Both the position numbers and the translations under genes were made by a program. Positions 1-10,427 of a stretch of DNA of 64,000 nt are shown here, one piece after another. Below the pieces are notes generated by a model. The model did not search any database, was not told the DNA's origin, and was given only the letters and a program-made list of their open reading frames with translations. The stretch's first letter is position 1. Each line of letters starts with the position of its first letter. This DNA is from CAZSNT01 sp964607765 (GTDB lineage Bacteria > Verrucomicrobiota > Lentisphaeria > Oligosphaerales > JABHEG01): positions 1-64,000 of the forward strand of contig CAZSNT010000037.1 of assembly GCA_964607765.1 (NCBI GenBank). Reading direction: 5' to 3'.

Positions 1-37
1 CTTCGCCCGCTCGCGGCGCTGCCGCGAGCGGGCGAAG
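1..37. repeat. Perfect 17-bp inverted repeat (hairpin)
   Basis: Bases 1-17 are the exact reverse complement of bases 21-37, leaving a 3-nt loop (GCT). No T-tract follows, so it is not a classical intrinsic terminator. The left arm starts at the window edge and may be longer. It lies downstream of the minus-strand gene ending at 169 and could stop or stabilise that transcript, or be one of the palindromic repeats seen elsewhere in the window. Confidence 0.7.
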
Positions 38-168
38 GGGGAGGAGACGCAGGGGGCGTTCCGCCACGTAGTTGTCAAATCTTGGCTCCACCGGCACAAG
101 GCCGGTGGGAGCCCGGAGCACCAAATCGGTCTTATCTCAGCGGCATTCCGCCCTGGAGGCGTGCGGCC

Positions 169-3100
169 TCAAAGCCCCGGCATGCTCTCAGGACTCAGCA
201 CCATTTTCTCTACTCGCCGGGTCCACGTCCCGTCGGCTTCGTCCCGCGTGAGCAGGACCATCGCGGTCGTCCGTTGCTCATCAATCGCAAGACTCCGCCC
301 GTCGGCAATCTGCTCGTACGTGACCCAACGCCCGTTGACAATCTCCCCGATCCGGGCTTGCATCACGGACGTCACCCCTGTCAGGCCCAGATTCCCCTGA
401 CTCAGCGGCAACGCGAGAATCGCTTGCGAAGTCCGCAAGTCTCCGCCGTCCAGCGCGGTCAACAGCACATGACCGTTACCTGTGCGGAACGGCGCTCCGG
501 CGAGGGTGGCATCACCTGCCAAAGCCAGGGCCGCGATCTGCCCGGAGGCGCTGCGATACACGGCAACCTGAGCCCCTGCAGGACACAGCGCGCGAACATC
601 GCCGACCTCCACGTTCCGGTCCTGCGCGCCGTCGTTCAGAACCACCGTCAGGCTGCCGCCGCTCTCAGAGGGAACCTGCAGGGCGATCAGGTTCGAGTCG
701 CGGGAGGCCGGCAGCAGGGGAGCGAGGCCAATCCGCGCTGCGAAGTCCGCATAGATGGGCAAGAGACCGTCCTCGTCGAGGTGCAGTTCGATCGGGTCAT
801 TGACGAAAACCACCTCGCCCTGCCCAGCCTTCCGAGAACAGATCAACGGCAGATCCGCCGCCTTCCGAAGCACGTCCACGCCTTGTCCGGAAAACTCATA
901 GGTCGGGTACGCGTCGAAGGCCGGCAGATCGCCCAGGCCCTCGGCGTGTACCGCAGGCACGGAACCCAGGCGGATGTCCGGAAAACGCCGGCTGGCCGGG
1001 GAGATCCCGACGAGTCTCTCGAGCACATGTCGGCGTGTCTCCTGGCGATCCGGATCGAACGCACAGTCGCCCGACAGGTAGACCGTCCCGCCTCCCTTGG
1101 CGTACATCAGCAGCGTGTCCACGTCCCCGTCGCTGAGGATGTAGGAGAGCGGGAGCATGACGGCTTCGGGTTTGTGTTCGAGGATCTTGTGCAGCTCGTA
1201 CTGCCGAATCGTGGAGAACGGCACGTTGGTTCGAGTCAACGCGGTCAGGGCGGCGTACAGATACCGCTGCAGGTCGTTCTGTCGGGCGCCGAGAAGGAGC
1301 TGATCCGGGACCACGAACCAGAGCTTTTCCGGACTGAAAGTCGAGGTAAAGCGCCGAAAGAAGAAGGCCAGGTTACGGAACTGATGCCCCACCTTCTTGG
1401 GCACGAGTTCGCTGTGGTAGTGGATGCCGTAGGGGAACGCTGATCCCCGCAAGTCCTTGATGTCCCAGACGAACAGGCCGGTGGCCCCGAGCCCGGCGTT
1501 CAGGAAGGTAACGCGACGGAAGTAGGACAGCGCGGCGCTCTCGGGCGTGTAGTTTCGAAAACTCACCTGCGCGGGATGGGTTGTGCGCCCGAATTCGCCG
1601 ACGACATGGCCCATCCCCTGCATCCGACGCGCGAAGAAGCGCACGTAGCCCGGCTGCCAGTCGCCGTAGTGATGCATGTTGGCAAACGTCAGATGCCGGC
1701 GGCTCTCGAACGGGTCGCCTCCAGGGAGCTTGTACACGTAATTCTCGGTCGTCACCGGGTGTCTGTCACCGGTGTCGCGAACGGCCTCGATACTCGCGGC
1801 CAGCCAACGCTCCATGACCTGCACACGGAACAGCTCGATGTCCCGGTCCCGGCGGCTGTGCCACTCTCCTTTGGGTTTCTCGTACTTCGCCGTCGTCAGG
1901 CTCGCCTCCGGGTTGGCCCAGGCTGCACGCAGCGCGTCATCCGTTCCGTAGCGTTCGGTCAGGAACGCGCGGAAATCGCGCTGCAGATCCGGGACGTCCG
2001 CGTAGTCGATCGTCACTTCGTTGGACACGTCGTAGAGCATCCCGGAGAGGTCCTGGTAACGCTCGCCGTACCGCCGCGCAAAGCTGGCCTGGAGCGCGAG
2101 GTGCTCGTCACTGACTGCTGCCCCGCCTCTGGTGTCGTACCAGCACGGCATCGGCACAATGCCGTAATGCTGGGCCAGTTGGAATGCGGCGTCCATGCGC
2201 CGCAACAAGCGCTCGGGCGGGTTCCCGATATTGAACGTCCCGAACCGGTAACCTGCGGGGTCCGCAAAGCACGAAACGTGCAGCACGCGCCACACGTTGA
2301 ACCCGAAGTCCCGGCAGCGCCCGTAATCCTCCTCCCACGTCAGCGGGTTCTCGTAATGCGGCCCGAACATCACGCCGGTCTGGTTGACGCCGAACAGCAT
2401 CATCGGGCGCTGCCCGGCCCGGAAGTAGTTGTCCTGAAAGCTCAGAGGGAAGCCGTCCGTCTCCCTGCCGTTGGGCACGAACACGCCAGCACGCACGGTG
2501 TCGATGACACGACCCTCCAGCTGCAACTCGTAGCGCAGTTCGCACACGACGTCATTCGAGGCGGGCGGACACGGCAGCCCGAACTCGAGGCGTTGATCCT
2601 GTCCCGGTTCCAGGAAAACAGCCCTTGCGGACTCCGCAACGACTGTGTCGCCGGAGACGGCCCGAGCCACTACACACAGCTCGCGCTCCAGACGCCCCGC
2701 GTTGCACAGGTTTACACGGCCTTTCATGACCTCGCCCGGCCTATACAGCATGAATTCGGCAGCGGGCGTGTGCAGGAATACGCCGGTCAGCATGTGATCC
2801 GCGACTTGCCGGAGAGCCTGCTCGAACGTCGGCTGCGCCCCATCGAGCAAGTCCACGTTCTCGACACCGGTGTAAGCCCACAGGGAGTGCCTGAATGTGC
2901 CGCTGAAGTTGTGCGTGATCCCCAAGAGCGAACCGGTCCGGCGCCCGTAGCGATCCCGGGTCTGTACCAGCGACGTCCAACGCGCCCTTGGTATGGGGCC
3001 GACCGCATCGTTGGCGCTGGTCATGCCTACGGCCGCGTAGCCGGCCAACGTCCCCTGGTACGCGCAGGGCGCCGTCACGATCGCCTGGTGCGCGGCGATG

Positions 3101-4089
3101 TGACTGCTGACGGCGCGTTCCAGCCGGTACGAGGGATCGAACACGCCGATCTGGTCCTGCCTGAACCGCAGCTGGTCGCCTGTCCGACCGAAGTGCGTGT
3201 TCATGCCGCCCACATCGATCCACTTAAGCGAGAAGTCATCGAAGAAGGCCGTGCCGTAACCGTACAGATTCCCGGTCACCTGCGCGACCACGGTACCGGG
3301 CGGCACTTCGAAGCGGCATTCCAGCCGCTGCCAGTCCCGTGTACCGCAGAAGTTCGTGCCCCCGGTGTTCTGCGCGAAGGACAATCGCTTGCCGTCCGCG
3401 TCGTAGAAGCCGACCGCCAAGTAGGTGAAGCCGCCGTGGACGCGCTCGGTGCGGATCCAGCAACTCGCCGCATAGCTCTCACCGGGCACAAGGCCCTCGA
3501 CGCCTTGGTGGACGTTGTACCAGACATGCGGCAATCCGTCCGGAACGTGCAGGCGGATGCACCGCTTTCCGCTGTGCGGGTTGGCCGTCACCACACGGAG
3601 GCCCAGCGCTTCGGGATCCGCCGCCTCGGGATCTGCCTGGTCAGAGCGCCAGCACTCGGCAGCGCCGTCCGCTTCCAGGCCCGGGGCCCGGAGCAGCTCC
3701 ACGTTGGGATTCACCTTGCCCCCGTAGAGATTGTCAAAGGCATACCCGCCGACCGAGAGGAAATCGCCGCCACCGCGCAGGAACGCACGCACCGAATCGC
3801 ACGCTGCCTTTGGCAGACTCGGTCCGTAGGGGAGCACGAGCAGATCGATGTTGTCAGCAGTCAGCTGCTGTGCATCCGCAAGCTGTTCCGCCGTCAGGAA
3901 GACGAGCTCGCGCCCTTTGCCTTCCAGCAGACGCCCCAGCCGCCGTGGATCAGCGCACCCGGCAGTGAGTTCCGGAACCGCCGGATCAGCAAACACGGCG
4001 ATGCGCTGCGACTCGGCAGCAGCCGCGGGCCGGAGCACGCTGACTGAGAGAGCCAAGACGCACGAGCCCAGAGTAAGAGTTCTGATCAC
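169..4089 (-). CDS. Secreted clan GH-A-like glycoside hydrolase with GATase-like domains
   Basis: 1306 aa beginning at GTG, with AGGGGG about 10 nt upstream. Residues 1-25 form a Sec signal peptide ending AAAA-ES. Next come a glutamine-amidotransferase-like segment (about 30-130, LRGGGDFLSVGG), a CBM-like jelly roll (about 150-290), and a (beta/alpha)8 catalytic region. The catalytic region has VSNEV (Glu691, presumed acid/base) and VVGEFGR (Glu832, presumed nucleophile), the clan GH-A arrangement also seen in GH42 and GH5. A C-terminal GATase-like domain (about 940-1130, YAKGGGTVYLSGD) resembles the trimerisation domain of GH42 beta-galactosidases. Probably an extracellular or periplasmic galactosidase-like enzyme, but substrate and GH family cannot be fixed from sequence alone. 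Transcribed away from the HEAT-repeat gene. It contains one copy of the recurrent TTGCGGASTCCGCAA palindrome (2625-2639). Confidence 0.85.
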   Translation of the reverse strand: MIRTLTLGSCVLALSVSVLRPAAAAESQRIAVFADPAVPELTAGCADPRRLGRLLEGKGRELVFLTAEQLADAQQLTADNIDLLVLPYGPSLPKAACDSVRAFLRGGGDFLSVGGYAFDNLYGGKVNPNVELLRAPGLEADGAAECWRSDQADPEAADPEALGLRVVTANPHSGKRCIRLHVPDGLPHVWYNVHQGVEGLVPGESYAASCWIRTERVHGGFTYLAVGFYDADGKRLSFAQNTGGTNFCGTRDWQRLECRFEVPPGTVVAQVTGNLYGYGTAFFDDFSLKWIDVGGMNTHFGRTGDQLRFRQDQIGVFDPSYRLERAVSSHIAAHQAIVTAPCAYQGTLAGYAAVGMTSANDAVGPIPRARWTSLVQTRDRYGRRTGSLLGITHNFSGTFRHSLWAYTGVENVDLLDGAQPTFEQALRQVADHMLTGVFLHTPAAEFMLYRPGEVMKGRVNLCNAGRLERELCVVARAVSGDTVVAESARAVFLEPGQDQRLEFGLPCPPASNDVVCELRYELQLEGRVIDTVRAGVFVPNGRETDGFPLSFQDNYFRAGQRPMMLFGVNQTGVMFGPHYENPLTWEEDYGRCRDFGFNVWRVLHVSCFADPAGYRFGTFNIGNPPERLLRRMDAAFQLAQHYGIVPMPCWYDTRGGAAVSDEHLALQASFARRYGERYQDLSGMLYDVSNEVTIDYADVPDLQRDFRAFLTERYGTDDALRAAWANPEASLTTAKYEKPKGEWHSRRDRDIELFRVQVMERWLAASIEAVRDTGDRHPVTTENYVYKLPGGDPFESRRHLTFANMHHYGDWQPGYVRFFARRMQGMGHVVGEFGRTTHPAQVSFRNYTPESAALSYFRRVTFLNAGLGATGLFVWDIKDLRGSAFPYGIHYHSELVPKKVGHQFRNLAFFFRRFTSTFSPEKLWFVVPDQLLLGARQNDLQRYLYAALTALTRTNVPFSTIRQYELHKILEHKPEAVMLPLSYILSDGDVDTLLMYAKGGGTVYLSGDCAFDPDRQETRRHVLERLVGISPASRRFPDIRLGSVPAVHAEGLGDLPAFDAYPTYEFSGQGVDVLRKAADLPLICSRKAGQGEVVFVNDPIELHLDEDGLLPIYADFAARIGLAPLLPASRDSNLIALQVPSESGGSLTVVLNDGAQDRNVEVGDVRALCPAGAQVAVYRSASGQIAALALAGDATLAGAPFRTGNGHVLLTALDGGDLRTSQAILALPLSQGNLGLTGVTSVMQARIGEIVNGRWVTYEQIADGRSLAIDEQRTTAMVLLTRDEADGTWTRRVEKMVLSPESMPGL

Positions 4090-4464
4090 GATCTGTTTAC
4101 CCCCTGCCTGTTACCCAAACACACCCAACCGACCATACGCATCACGCTCAGCCATCGAGCGCCCCTATCGTACCGGCCGGCGTCTGTTCGTCAAGCCCGA
4201 TCTACCCAATCCATCCACGCGCTCAACATCAGACCCACATCGAGAGACCTTTGTCTTCGCACCCAACTGCCGCTATCTTCTCCTCGACGCAAGAAAGGAG
4301 ATCCCGTCCTCCCTGTCCCTTAGACGCAGGTCAAGGCCGATTCCCGCCTCGCGCCCGGAGTCGATCTCTTCAGGCTCGACCGGCGCAGCAATGGACGGAT
4401 CGACACTGAGAAGGTCAGTTCCGCAAACATGATTCTGGTCGAGGCAAATTCCGCAATCCGCGCT
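4090..4464. other. Divergent intergenic region
   Basis: About 375 bp between the divergent GH gene (-) and HEAT-repeat gene (+). Both promoters should lie here, but I see no convincing -35/-10 pair, hairpin or coding remnant. An upstream ATG at 4429 is in frame with the HEAT gene, but the signal peptide starts at 4465. Confidence 0.5.
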
Positions 4465-7400
4465 ATGTGCCGGGCCGCGAAGGCTGTCGCGTGGCCCCTG
4501 TTAATCTGTGCAACGTTCTCGGTCTGTGCTGCAGCCGGGATCGAGGAACGGATCTTCGCCGAAGGCGCGCACTGGCACGGGCAGGATTACATCAAAGCGC
4601 GTGACACGCTGGCGGCGCAAGGCGTACGTCTTCTACCATTCGTCCGGGAGAGACTACGTTCGGATGATTGGCGTGAGCGCCTATTCGCTGCCGTTCTCGA
4701 ACTCCGCATCGAGCATCCGGACCAGCTGGCCGGCTGGCGCAAAGCAGTTCTCCAGCCTTTCGCCGACCGACGGATGTCAGAGAGCCTCCGGAAAGACCCG
4801 ATTGACTCGGACCTGCTGCCCGTGGAGGGCGCGCAAGTGCCCGTGCCCTTCCTTGTTGACCTGCTGTGGCAGGATGGCGCCGCCGGCAGCGCGGGGGAAG
4901 TCGAGCATCTGGCAGTCGCTCTGCAGTTCGCTATTTCGGCGCCCGCCGAGATGGCAGAAGCGATGCTCGAAGCTGCAGGGAAACAGCATCGGCTCCGCGG
5001 CCCGGTGCGCCACGGACTGATTAAGCTCGGCAAGGCGGCGCTGCCGCTTGCACGCCTCACGGTGGCGGCCCCCGCCCTGCCGCTCCCCCCCGCCCGGGGA
5101 AGCTCACTCACGCAAGAGGAGCGTGAAGCACGGCAGCAGTACTGGATTGCCGCACATAGAGCCGATATTGCCGCAGATGTCATTTGGACGGCGGGTGATA
5201 CAGACTCGATTCCGCTGCTGGTACGGCAGTTGCGCAAAGGCGGGTACGGGCGCAAGGAACTCTACAGCGGTCAACGCGATTACGTCGAAGCGCTCGCCCA
5301 TGCCCTGGTGCGCCTGAACGCGGTTGAGGGAGTGGACGCAATACTCGACCAGGCGTTCGCGGCGGCCAGGCTCGCACGGCGGAACAGCAGAGCGCAGGAG
5401 CTGTACGGCGGGCTTCGACACTGCGTGGTAAGCTTCGGGACGGCGGCGCTGCCGACACTCGGGCGCAGGTCGGAGGCCGGGCAGGACGCGATGGAGCGGA
5501 TGCTGCTCGCGAGCTTGGTCGCTGAAGTCTCGGGCACGGGGGGTGAAGCCCGCGAGGCGGCGGCACTGCGGGAGTCACTCTGGTTCGATCCGAGGCCGGC
5601 GGGCTTCCTGAGGTCGCATGAGCTCACGGGCGAGGACGTGTTCGGGGAACTGGTCGAGTTGACGCGCAGCAGGAGAAGAATGCGCGGGGGCGCATGGCTG
5701 GCTCTCGGCGAACTGCGGGACCCGCGTGCCATCCCCCTGCTTGTCAGCGAGGTGAAGGACGCGCACGCGCAGTTGCAGCGCGAACTTGCGCACCGCCGCA
5801 GACCAGATACGGCCTCCCTCGATTCGCGCGCGGCCCGTGAGGCGGCCTACACGTTCGATCCGAAGCTCGGCGAGATCCTCCGCCGCGGCGATCTGGCGCT
5901 CCTGGTGCTGCTCCGCGTCGGTGGAGACGAAGCGCGACGGGCTCTGTATGAACTTCGCGCCTTCCCCGAATACGAGCTCCGGGTAGGGACTTTCCTGCTG
6001 CTTCTCGACGGCAACGTCCAAGGCGTGGCGGCAAGACTCGAGGACGCGGACCGGGCAGTGAGGGAAGAGGCAGCGCTCGCTCTGCACGAAGTGCGCCACC
6101 CGCGCGGAACGCTCGAGCTGCTGCGCGCGTCCGCGCGGCGCCGAGGACCGGCTCACGAGGAGTGGCGAGCTCGCGTCCTTGCCTCGCCGCAGGATGTGCG
6201 TCCCATCCTGCAGGAGGCACTCCAGGCTGGAGAGGTGCGCGAGCGCGTGCTGGCTGAAGCGCTGCTCCTCGAGCTCGAGCAGGCGGACAAGGTAAACGGG
6301 TTCCGTGAGACGCTCCGGGCCGCGGCCCATTCTGTCGGGATGATGCATGTGATACGAATCGGGATGCTGGAGAGTGCGGGTCGGCGCATGGCGCGGCGCC
6401 CAGACGACTCGCACCCGGCAGAGGCACGCGAACGGCAGGGGCTGCGGCGGCCTGGCGACCGCACAGGCGCCCTCGATGAGAGCCACATCCCTCTTCTCGA
6501 GGCAGCCTGCATGTTCGGGCAAGGGATCATGTCCAGGGGGATCGCAGCGTTCGCGCTGGCGGAGTTCGCGAAACCACGATCGATGGAAGTGCTGGCCAGT
6601 TCCTTCGATATGGGGTCGCTTGGCGTCTCGAATCCGGCGGCCCTCGCCCTGGCCAGCTTCGGCGAGGCAGGCGCCAGACTGGCAGCGAAAGCGCCGGCGC
6701 CCACACCGGGCGAATTCGACACGGGGATGCGGATGACTAGCCATCGAGGCGGCGTGCGCGTATTGGCTGAAACACAGGACGCTCGGGGAGCCGACGAGAT
6801 CATCAAGGGCCTCAGAGCTCTGGCGCAGGACAGGACCCTCGATCGCTGGGAGCGGCGGCTGGCCGTCTATCTTGATGCCGCAGGCAAGTGTGACGACAAG
6901 CGACTGATCGACCCCCTGTTGCGCATCCTGGACACCGGAGACAGGCCGGAACGATACTCCCACGCGAAAGTCATTGGCCTCCTGTCCGCATACGAAGACG
7001 CACGGCTCCTTCCGCGCTTCGTCCGCTCTCTGGCGAAAAGCAGCGAGCAGAGCGTGCGCACCGCAGCTGTGACGGGCATCACGCGACGCCTGGGCCACGA
7101 GACACCGCAATTCCTGATCGCGCAGCTGCGCCGCGTCAAGGACGTGGGGATTCGAGGACGTCTGCTTGTGGCGTTGGGCGAGCTCTCGTACGCAGAGCAG
7201 CCTGCCTATCCGGGAAAGGCCGAGTGGTCCCGGGAGAAGCTGCGCACATCCGAACAGCGCATGACAGCTGCCTCACACTGCCGCACGCTGGCCTATCCCG
7301 TGCTCGTCGCGGCGCTCGGTGACGCCTCCAGTGAGCTGAGCGAAATGGCGGCCAAGGGCCTCACGATCCTCGCGTCGGGCAATCAGTTTGGGGAGAAACC

Positions 7401-8052
7401 GAACGAGGCAGCCGTGAAGCCGTTGACCGAGTGGTGTCGGACGCGACAGCAGTGCTTCTGGCAGCTGGCTGGTTACCTTGCGCAACACGGGAACGAAGAA
7501 ACCGGTCGAGTGCTTCTGGAGATTCTGCGTTCCCGGGCCGCGGGTGCCGACGACAATGGAATGGTCTTCGCGCTAGGCAGACTCCGGACGCACGGCGGCG
7601 TTCCGGTGCTTCTTCGCAATCTCCGTGCCTACGCGGCGAAGCGCAAACGGTTCTACGGTACCCCTGCCCACGTAACGGCCCTCGCTCAGTACGGTGACAC
7701 CGGAGCGCAAGCCATTCTCACTTTCTTCACCGACTTCGACCACATGCTCTACCGCGTCGACTGTGCAAAGCACTTGGCCGAGCTCGAGTACCGACCCGCC
7801 GCCGCGCCCCTTGCCGCCTATCTGCGGGAGGTGATCCAAGCCGGGCCGACGAACCCCAATCTGGTAATGGGCAGCGGCGAGGGCCACCTGACGCGGGAGC
7901 AGGTACTTCTCGCCCGGTGTCGCGCGCTCTTCAGAGCCCTCGATCAGCTCGACGCCGGCGAGACGAAGGCCATCGCCGGCGAGGTCCTGCTCGACGGCCC
8001 GGCAGAGGTCGCCCCGGCCGCGGTCGAGGTGTGGCGTGCGCGCACGGAGTAG
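4465..8052 (+). CDS. Secreted HEAT-repeat protein
   Basis: 1195 aa from ATG 4465. I chose this over ATG 4429 because it directly begins a Sec signal peptide (MCRAAKAVAWPLLICATF...). The mature protein is almost entirely alpha-helical, with degenerate HEAT-like repeats throughout (e.g. ALGELRDPRAIPLLV, VIGLLSAYEDARLLPRFV, RTAAVTGITRRLGHETP). No catalytic motif is visible. HEAT solenoids of this size usually act as protein-protein scaffolds. In PVC genomes they are common beside secreted hydrolases, but the partner is unknown. The neighbouring beta-propeller gene converges on it, with 107 bp between. Confidence 0.8.
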   Translation: MCRAAKAVAWPLLICATFSVCAAAGIEERIFAEGAHWHGQDYIKARDTLAAQGVRLLPFVRERLRSDDWRERLFAAVLELRIEHPDQLAGWRKAVLQPFADRRMSESLRKDPIDSDLLPVEGAQVPVPFLVDLLWQDGAAGSAGEVEHLAVALQFAISAPAEMAEAMLEAAGKQHRLRGPVRHGLIKLGKAALPLARLTVAAPALPLPPARGSSLTQEEREARQQYWIAAHRADIAADVIWTAGDTDSIPLLVRQLRKGGYGRKELYSGQRDYVEALAHALVRLNAVEGVDAILDQAFAAARLARRNSRAQELYGGLRHCVVSFGTAALPTLGRRSEAGQDAMERMLLASLVAEVSGTGGEAREAAALRESLWFDPRPAGFLRSHELTGEDVFGELVELTRSRRRMRGGAWLALGELRDPRAIPLLVSEVKDAHAQLQRELAHRRRPDTASLDSRAAREAAYTFDPKLGEILRRGDLALLVLLRVGGDEARRALYELRAFPEYELRVGTFLLLLDGNVQGVAARLEDADRAVREEAALALHEVRHPRGTLELLRASARRRGPAHEEWRARVLASPQDVRPILQEALQAGEVRERVLAEALLLELEQADKVNGFRETLRAAAHSVGMMHVIRIGMLESAGRRMARRPDDSHPAEARERQGLRRPGDRTGALDESHIPLLEAACMFGQGIMSRGIAAFALAEFAKPRSMEVLASSFDMGSLGVSNPAALALASFGEAGARLAAKAPAPTPGEFDTGMRMTSHRGGVRVLAETQDARGADEIIKGLRALAQDRTLDRWERRLAVYLDAAGKCDDKRLIDPLLRILDTGDRPERYSHAKVIGLLSAYEDARLLPRFVRSLAKSSEQSVRTAAVTGITRRLGHETPQFLIAQLRRVKDVGIRGRLLVALGELSYAEQPAYPGKAEWSREKLRTSEQRMTAASHCRTLAYPVLVAALGDASSELSEMAAKGLTILASGNQFGEKPNEAAVKPLTEWCRTRQQCFWQLAGYLAQHGNEETGRVLLEILRSRAAGADDNGMVFALGRLRTHGGVPVLLRNLRAYAAKRKRFYGTPAHVTALAQYGDTGAQAILTFFTDFDHMLYRVDCAKHLAELEYRPAAAPLAAYLREVIQAGPTNPNLVMGSGEGHLTREQVLLARCRALFRALDQLDAGETKAIAGEVLLDGPAEVAPAAVEVWRARTE

Positions 8053-8057
8053 GCGGC

Positions 8058-8076
8058 CCGCCGCGGCGGCGCCGCC
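8058..8076. terminator. GC-rich palindrome between convergent genes
   Basis: CCGCCGCGGCGG at 8058-8069 is a perfect palindrome. GGCGGC (8052-8057) can also pair with GCCGCC (8071-8076). It lies immediately after the HEAT gene stop and before the convergent LVIVD gene, where a bidirectional terminator would be expected. There is no U-tract, so this is tentative. Confidence 0.3.
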
Positions 8077-8159
8077 CAGACCGGCCCGAACCGCAGCCCT
8101 GCCGACGCCGCGGGAACGGACCCTATGAACTCACGTCTGTTCATCTTCCCCACTCATGA

Positions 8160-10205
8160 CTACCTTTCCATGAACAGCCCGTAGTGACCTGCCGGGATGA
8201 TCATCTTGCCCTTGTGGAACACAACCCGGTCGCAGTTGCCTTCCGACAGGTCATAGCACCGTTCCGCCATGACCGCCGGACGGTTGGGATCCGACAGATC
8301 AACCGTGACCACCTTGCCGTCGCGACGTGAGGCAAAGGCAGCGATATTGCCGTTCACCGTGGGGATACCGCGCACCGGCATGTTCGCGGGAACGGATCTG
8401 ACATCTACCAGGCTGGGGGTTTCGGGAGACGCCGGATCAAGCAGTGCAAGCTTCGAGCCACGTACCGGGAAGATGAAAAGCCCGCTGTCAAGCAGGTCCA
8501 CTCCATCCAGCTGGCTTCCTTGCGGGGGCATCCCGGACGTCACTTCTTCCGGCGTCTTGCCGTTCAGGCTGTACCAGGCGATGCCGCGAGCGTGCCAGTT
8601 TATCGGGAAGATGCCGTCCTTGTCCCTGCACGGAAACATGTCGCCGTAGAGAATGCCGCCGACGCAGCCGCGGTAGACCTGCTTCATCTCTGCGGGATCG
8701 GTCACGTCGAGGACATAAGCCAGGACGCCGCCGCCGCTCACCGCGGCGTACTTCCCGTCCTTCAGGATGTGCACGATCTGTATCCGCTCGGCGCCCGTTA
8801 TGTTGCCGCGGCCTATCTCGGAAATGTCCCCGTCTTCGGCTATCCGGTAAGCAATCAGGCCGGAACCGCTCGCCGCAACGAAAAGCGCATCGCCGTGAAC
8901 TGCAACATCATAGACACACTCGAATTCCCATGTCCTCAATTCCTCGAGACCATCTCCGCTGATGCGGAACAGTCTGAGGCCGGAATGGGAAGCGGCAACG
9001 TAGGCGAAGTCATCTTTCACCGCGACCCGCCTCACCTGGCAGTGCAGGTCATAGCGCCGCAGTCGCGGATTGACCGTCGCCGGTTTCTCGGGCGGAATAT
9101 CGAACCTGAGGTGCGGCTGCGGCAGTTTGTGGGCTGCAGGCGTCTTCACCATGTGTATGCCTGTGGTAAGCCCGGCGATGTAAACAACGCCATCCCCGGT
9201 TGCGAGGCCGGCGCAGCTGTCATAGGGCAGTTTGCGGTCTTCGGCGATCTTCCATGTGTAGATCGGCGGAGGCAGCCGCACGCTGCCGATGCCTTTCATG
9301 TTCGCCGGGTCGGAGACGTCGACCATGTAGAAGCCGTTGTGGCTGTCGACACAGAACGCCGTGGTGCCGCATACACGGACTGTCCAATAGTCGTTGTCCC
9401 GACGCAGGAAACGGGGGAACTTGAACACGCCCAGCTTCCGGGGCTTCCTGGCGTCGGAGATGTCAAAGATCTCAACGCCGCGCCCGTTGCCATGGCGTTC
9501 CTCCTTCGGCCCGGACTTGGCGTCGTGTCCGGTGGAGCAGTAGCAGAGATTGTCCTTCACAAACACGCCATCGCCAAAACCGTCAAGCCGGCCTTCAGCT
9601 ACCACTTGCGGAGTCCGCAGATCGTGGACGTCGATGATGGTCAGCTTCCCAGCCCCCCAGTCACCCACGTAGAGCATGCCATCGCGATAGACAACCGACT
9701 GCGCCTCGCCGGTGCGCACCTGCGAGATGTGCTTCGGGAATTTCGGATTCGATACATCCAGGAGTTGCACGCCGTAGACACGATGGGCAATGAAGATCAC
9801 GTTCTCCGACGCCGCAATCCCCGTGGCCAGTTCGATGGTGTCGAACTGCCGGATCAGCTTGGGATTCGTCGGATCCTCGATGTCGACGATCCAGAGACCA
9901 CGACTGCGCGCCGTGATGTAGGCTCTGTCCTTGTATACGGCTATCTGCCGACAACCCCGAATTCCGCGCATCACCGCGACCCGCCTGGGCTTGGCCGGAT
10001 CGGTCTTGATGTCGAAGACCGCCAAGTAGTCACGCCCGGCGGCATACAGGTAGTCGCCGGACACCTCCACAGCGGTACACCCGTCAGAACCTGCCACCTT
10101 CTCCACAGGCAATACCGGACCGTACTTGTCTGGATCCGGCGTCGCGCTCGAAACGGACCCCACTGAAAACGCCATTGCAGCCATCAGCGTCATCTTCCTT
10201 ATCAT
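8160..10205 (-). CDS. LVIVD-repeat beta-propeller protein, secreted
   Basis: 681 aa from the ATG at 10205, which has GAGAGGGA 9 nt upstream and starts a signal peptide (MIRKMTLMAAMAFSVGSVSSA). The frame stays open further upstream, but with no better start. The protein is built of repeated LVIVD-type blades such as GLWIVDIEDPTNPKL, GVQLLDVSNPKFPK and GFYMVDVSDPANMK. In the family these fold into a beta-propeller exported to the periplasm or cell surface. No enzymatic residue is evident, and a binding or scaffold role is inferred. It carries a copy of the TTGCGGASTCCGCAA palindrome (9606-9619). Confidence 0.85.
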   Translation of the reverse strand: MIRKMTLMAAMAFSVGSVSSATPDPDKYGPVLPVEKVAGSDGCTAVEVSGDYLYAAGRDYLAVFDIKTDPAKPRRVAVMRGIRGCRQIAVYKDRAYITARSRGLWIVDIEDPTNPKLIRQFDTIELATGIAASENVIFIAHRVYGVQLLDVSNPKFPKHISQVRTGEAQSVVYRDGMLYVGDWGAGKLTIIDVHDLRTPQVVAEGRLDGFGDGVFVKDNLCYCSTGHDAKSGPKEERHGNGRGVEIFDISDARKPRKLGVFKFPRFLRRDNDYWTVRVCGTTAFCVDSHNGFYMVDVSDPANMKGIGSVRLPPPIYTWKIAEDRKLPYDSCAGLATGDGVVYIAGLTTGIHMVKTPAAHKLPQPHLRFDIPPEKPATVNPRLRRYDLHCQVRRVAVKDDFAYVAASHSGLRLFRISGDGLEELRTWEFECVYDVAVHGDALFVAASGSGLIAYRIAEDGDISEIGRGNITGAERIQIVHILKDGKYAAVSGGGVLAYVLDVTDPAEMKQVYRGCVGGILYGDMFPCRDKDGIFPINWHARGIAWYSLNGKTPEEVTSGMPPQGSQLDGVDLLDSGLFIFPVRGSKLALLDPASPETPSLVDVRSVPANMPVRGIPTVNGNIAAFASRRDGKVVTVDLSDPNRPAVMAERCYDLSEGNCDRVVFHKGKMIIPAGHYGLFMER

Positions 10206-10427
10206 CCCGTGCATTCCCTCTCTGGCAGTGTGCAGAAGAACCGCGGCTGTAATATTGGGGAACACCACTCGCTTATCCAAGCGCGTCGGGCGAGAAGAAT
10301 GGAAGAGAGAACGAGTACAGAGTGGAGCCCTGCATCCACAGCTCACGCAACGAGATTGTGGAGCGAGCGGTCGGAGCTTTACGAGATCCGTGCGGGGGGG
10401 AAGTAGGTTTCAGGTGTTGTTCCGAGG

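Noticed and set aside
82..4047. Long plus-strand open frames (453 and 823 codons) opposite the first GH gene
   Set aside because: They are antisense to a gene with signal peptide, domains and catalytic motifs. They have no ribosome site or recognisable domain, and arise from high third-position G+C.
5575..7110. 511-codon minus-strand frame opposite the HEAT-repeat gene
   Set aside because: Antisense shadow with His/Arg-rich composition and no family signature.
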